NCBI GenBank assembly: GCA_903922535.1
Contig: CAIXUF010000478.1
Location: 1-6,405 of the forward strand
Reading direction: 5' to 3'
Length of the DNA stretch: 6,405 nucleotides
DNA from: Candidatus Hydrogenedentota bacterium
GTDB taxonomy: Bacteria; Hydrogenedentota; Hydrogenedentia; Hydrogenedentiales; CAITNO01
The first letter of the stretch is position 1, and every line of letters starts with the position of its first letter. Below are positions 5,561 through 6,405 of the stretch, in pieces. The position numbers were made by a program, and so were the translations under genes. Under the pieces are notes generated by a model that worked only from the letters and a program-made list of their open reading frames with translations, did not search any database and was not told where the DNA came from.

Positions 5561-6405
5561 CTTTTTTAACCTAAAAACCGCATTTGGATTTGCAGTTCCC
5601 TCCGTAAGTCCTTCAAACTGAATGTCATGAACGAGCAAAACCATCTGCCTGTGTCTCACCCGGGGGGTGAGCATTCCTTGGAGCCGGCAACGGGCTCAGA
5701 AATCACACTTCTCGCAGAGACCTTCGGCGGTCGTATTCATGTGGGGTGGGACCCGGACGCGCCGGTCACGCCGATGGGCCAGCTTGCCTTTTTCGTCGAT
5801 TTCCTGAGGACAGCGGATCTGTTTTCTCCGTGGGTTGAGGAATGCCCCCTGTCCTACAGCAGCAACAATGCGCCAAAGCCGGTTGATGTTCTGGGGACGC
5901 TGCTTTTGTCAGTCCTTGCGGGCCATCGTCGGTACGCGCACATCGCGACGCTGCGCTGTGACGGGGTGAATCCCGCGCTGCTGGGGATGGACAAGGTGGC
6001 CAGCGTGGATTCGGCGCGCCGGGCCTTTATGCACACGGACGCCCGGCAGTGCCGTTCATGGCAGTGGGCTCATCTCAGGCGATGCTGGGAGGCGTTGCTG
6101 GATCATCCGTGGATTCTGGATGTGGACACGAGCGTCAAGGAGCTTTACGGCCACCAGGAGGGTGCCGTGCTTGGCTACAATCCGGCCAAGCCCGGGAGAC
6201 CCTCGCACGTGCTGCACACGTATTTTGTGGGCAATGCCCGGCTGGTGCTGGACGTGGAGATACGGCCCGGCAACGAGACGGCCGCCAAATACACGATGCC
6301 CGGACTGTGGGCGCTGCTCGATGAACTGCCCGGGTCGAGGTGTCCGGCGTTTGTGCGCGGGGACTGTGCATTCGGCAACGAGCGCGACATGAACGACGCC
6401 GAGGC
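5561..6405 (+). mobile_element. Insertion sequence, left part (right end outside window)
   Basis: The transposase gene marks an insertion sequence that continues past the window. Its left terminus must lie between the lipoprotein leader and the transposase start, about 5556-5626; the start given is an estimate. An AT-richer stretch around 5562-5595, including CCTAAAAACCGCATTTGG, is where I would expect the terminal inverted repeat. The matching right end and the target duplication are not visible, so the boundary is unproven. Confidence 0.5.
5627..6405 (+). CDS. DDE transposase, IS4/IS1380-like, N-terminal part (3' end outside window)
   Basis: An open frame of 259 codons from ATG 5627 to the window end with no stop. 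It is a catalytic transposase of the RNase-H-fold DDE type. Residues 1-30 are polar. A helical N-terminal region (about 40-160) includes PMGQLAFFVDFL and DVLGTLLLSVLAGHRRYAHI. The catalytic core then begins: WILDVDTSVKELYGHQEGA (162-180) carries the first catalytic Asp (D165 or D167), GYNPAKPGRPSH (183-194) is a signature of this transposase group, and VRGDCAFGNE (243-252) carries the second Asp (D246). The catalytic Glu would lie beyond the window. No frameshift or stop interrupts what is visible, so the copy may be active. No good Shine-Dalgarno precedes the ATG, common for transposases. A nearby ATG at 5622 meets a stop two codons later. The assignment to the DDE group is firm; the exact IS family is less sure. 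Confidence 0.88.
   Translation, partial: MNEQNHLPVSHPGGEHSLEPATGSEITLLAETFGGRIHVGWDPDAPVTPMGQLAFFVDFLRTADLFSPWVEECPLSYSSNNAPKPVDVLGTLLLSVLAGHRRYAHIATLRCDGVNPALLGMDKVASVDSARRAFMHTDARQCRSWQWAHLRRCWEALLDHPWILDVDTSVKELYGHQEGAVLGYNPAKPGRPSHVLHTYFVGNARLVLDVEIRPGNETAAKYTMPGLWALLDELPGSRCPAFVRGDCAFGNERDMNDAE

Noticed and set aside
4710..5569. Plus- and minus-strand open frames with Val/Thr-rich repeats (VTVGAV, TAPTVI)
   Set aside because: They are out-of-frame readings of the YYGPYG tandem repeats; only the minus-strand frame at 5522-5130 has a signal peptide, lipobox and strong SD.
6049..6392. Small plus-strand open frames inside the transposase region
   Set aside because: The frame starting at 5627 is open to the window end and carries the DDE transposase motifs; the others are shadows.

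Overview
The window comes from a GC-rich Gram-negative bacterium. It encodes an inner-membrane RND efflux permease and an outer-membrane channel lipoprotein, so the cell has two membranes, and its Shine-Dalgarno sites match the usual bacterial anti-SD. The taxon cannot be fixed from sequence alone. The mix of a HAE1-type efflux pump, a 23-residue leucine-rich-repeat protein and an ST1585-like metallo-beta-lactamase-fold protein would fit a Planctomycetota, Verrucomicrobiota or Hydrogenedentota-like environmental lineage, but this is a weak inference.

Layout. Positions 1-3064 (+) hold the 3' half of an RND permease gene and a complete NodT/OprM-type outer membrane factor gene. They overlap by 8 bp and form an efflux operon; the periplasmic adaptor gene usually lies upstream, outside the window. 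Positions 3115-5522 hold three genes on the minus strand. In transcription order these are a short Tyr/Gly/His-rich lipoprotein (5522-5130), an MBL-fold metallohydrolase with all metal ligands present (4957-4013), and a leucine-rich-repeat protein (about 3837-3115). The gaps between them are 172 and 175 nt, so they need not be one operon. The MBL gene has its own candidate promoter, and a REP-like palindrome separates it from the LRR gene. Positions 5627-6405 (+) hold the first 259 codons of a DDE transposase that runs off the window. The left end of its insertion sequence must lie in the roughly 100 bp between it and the divergent lipoprotein gene.

The RND and outer membrane factor proteins work together as two parts of a tripartite exporter. 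I see no functional link between that operon and the convergent minus-strand genes. No tRNA, rRNA, CRISPR array or origin was seen. No gene-free stretch exceeds 300 bases; the longest is about 175. I did not find a clearly new multi-gene system. The items most worth a second look are the stand-alone LRR module with ROCO-like flanks, the metal-ligand-rich lipoprotein next to the insertion sequence, and the palindromic repeat that supplies the stop codon of the MBL gene.
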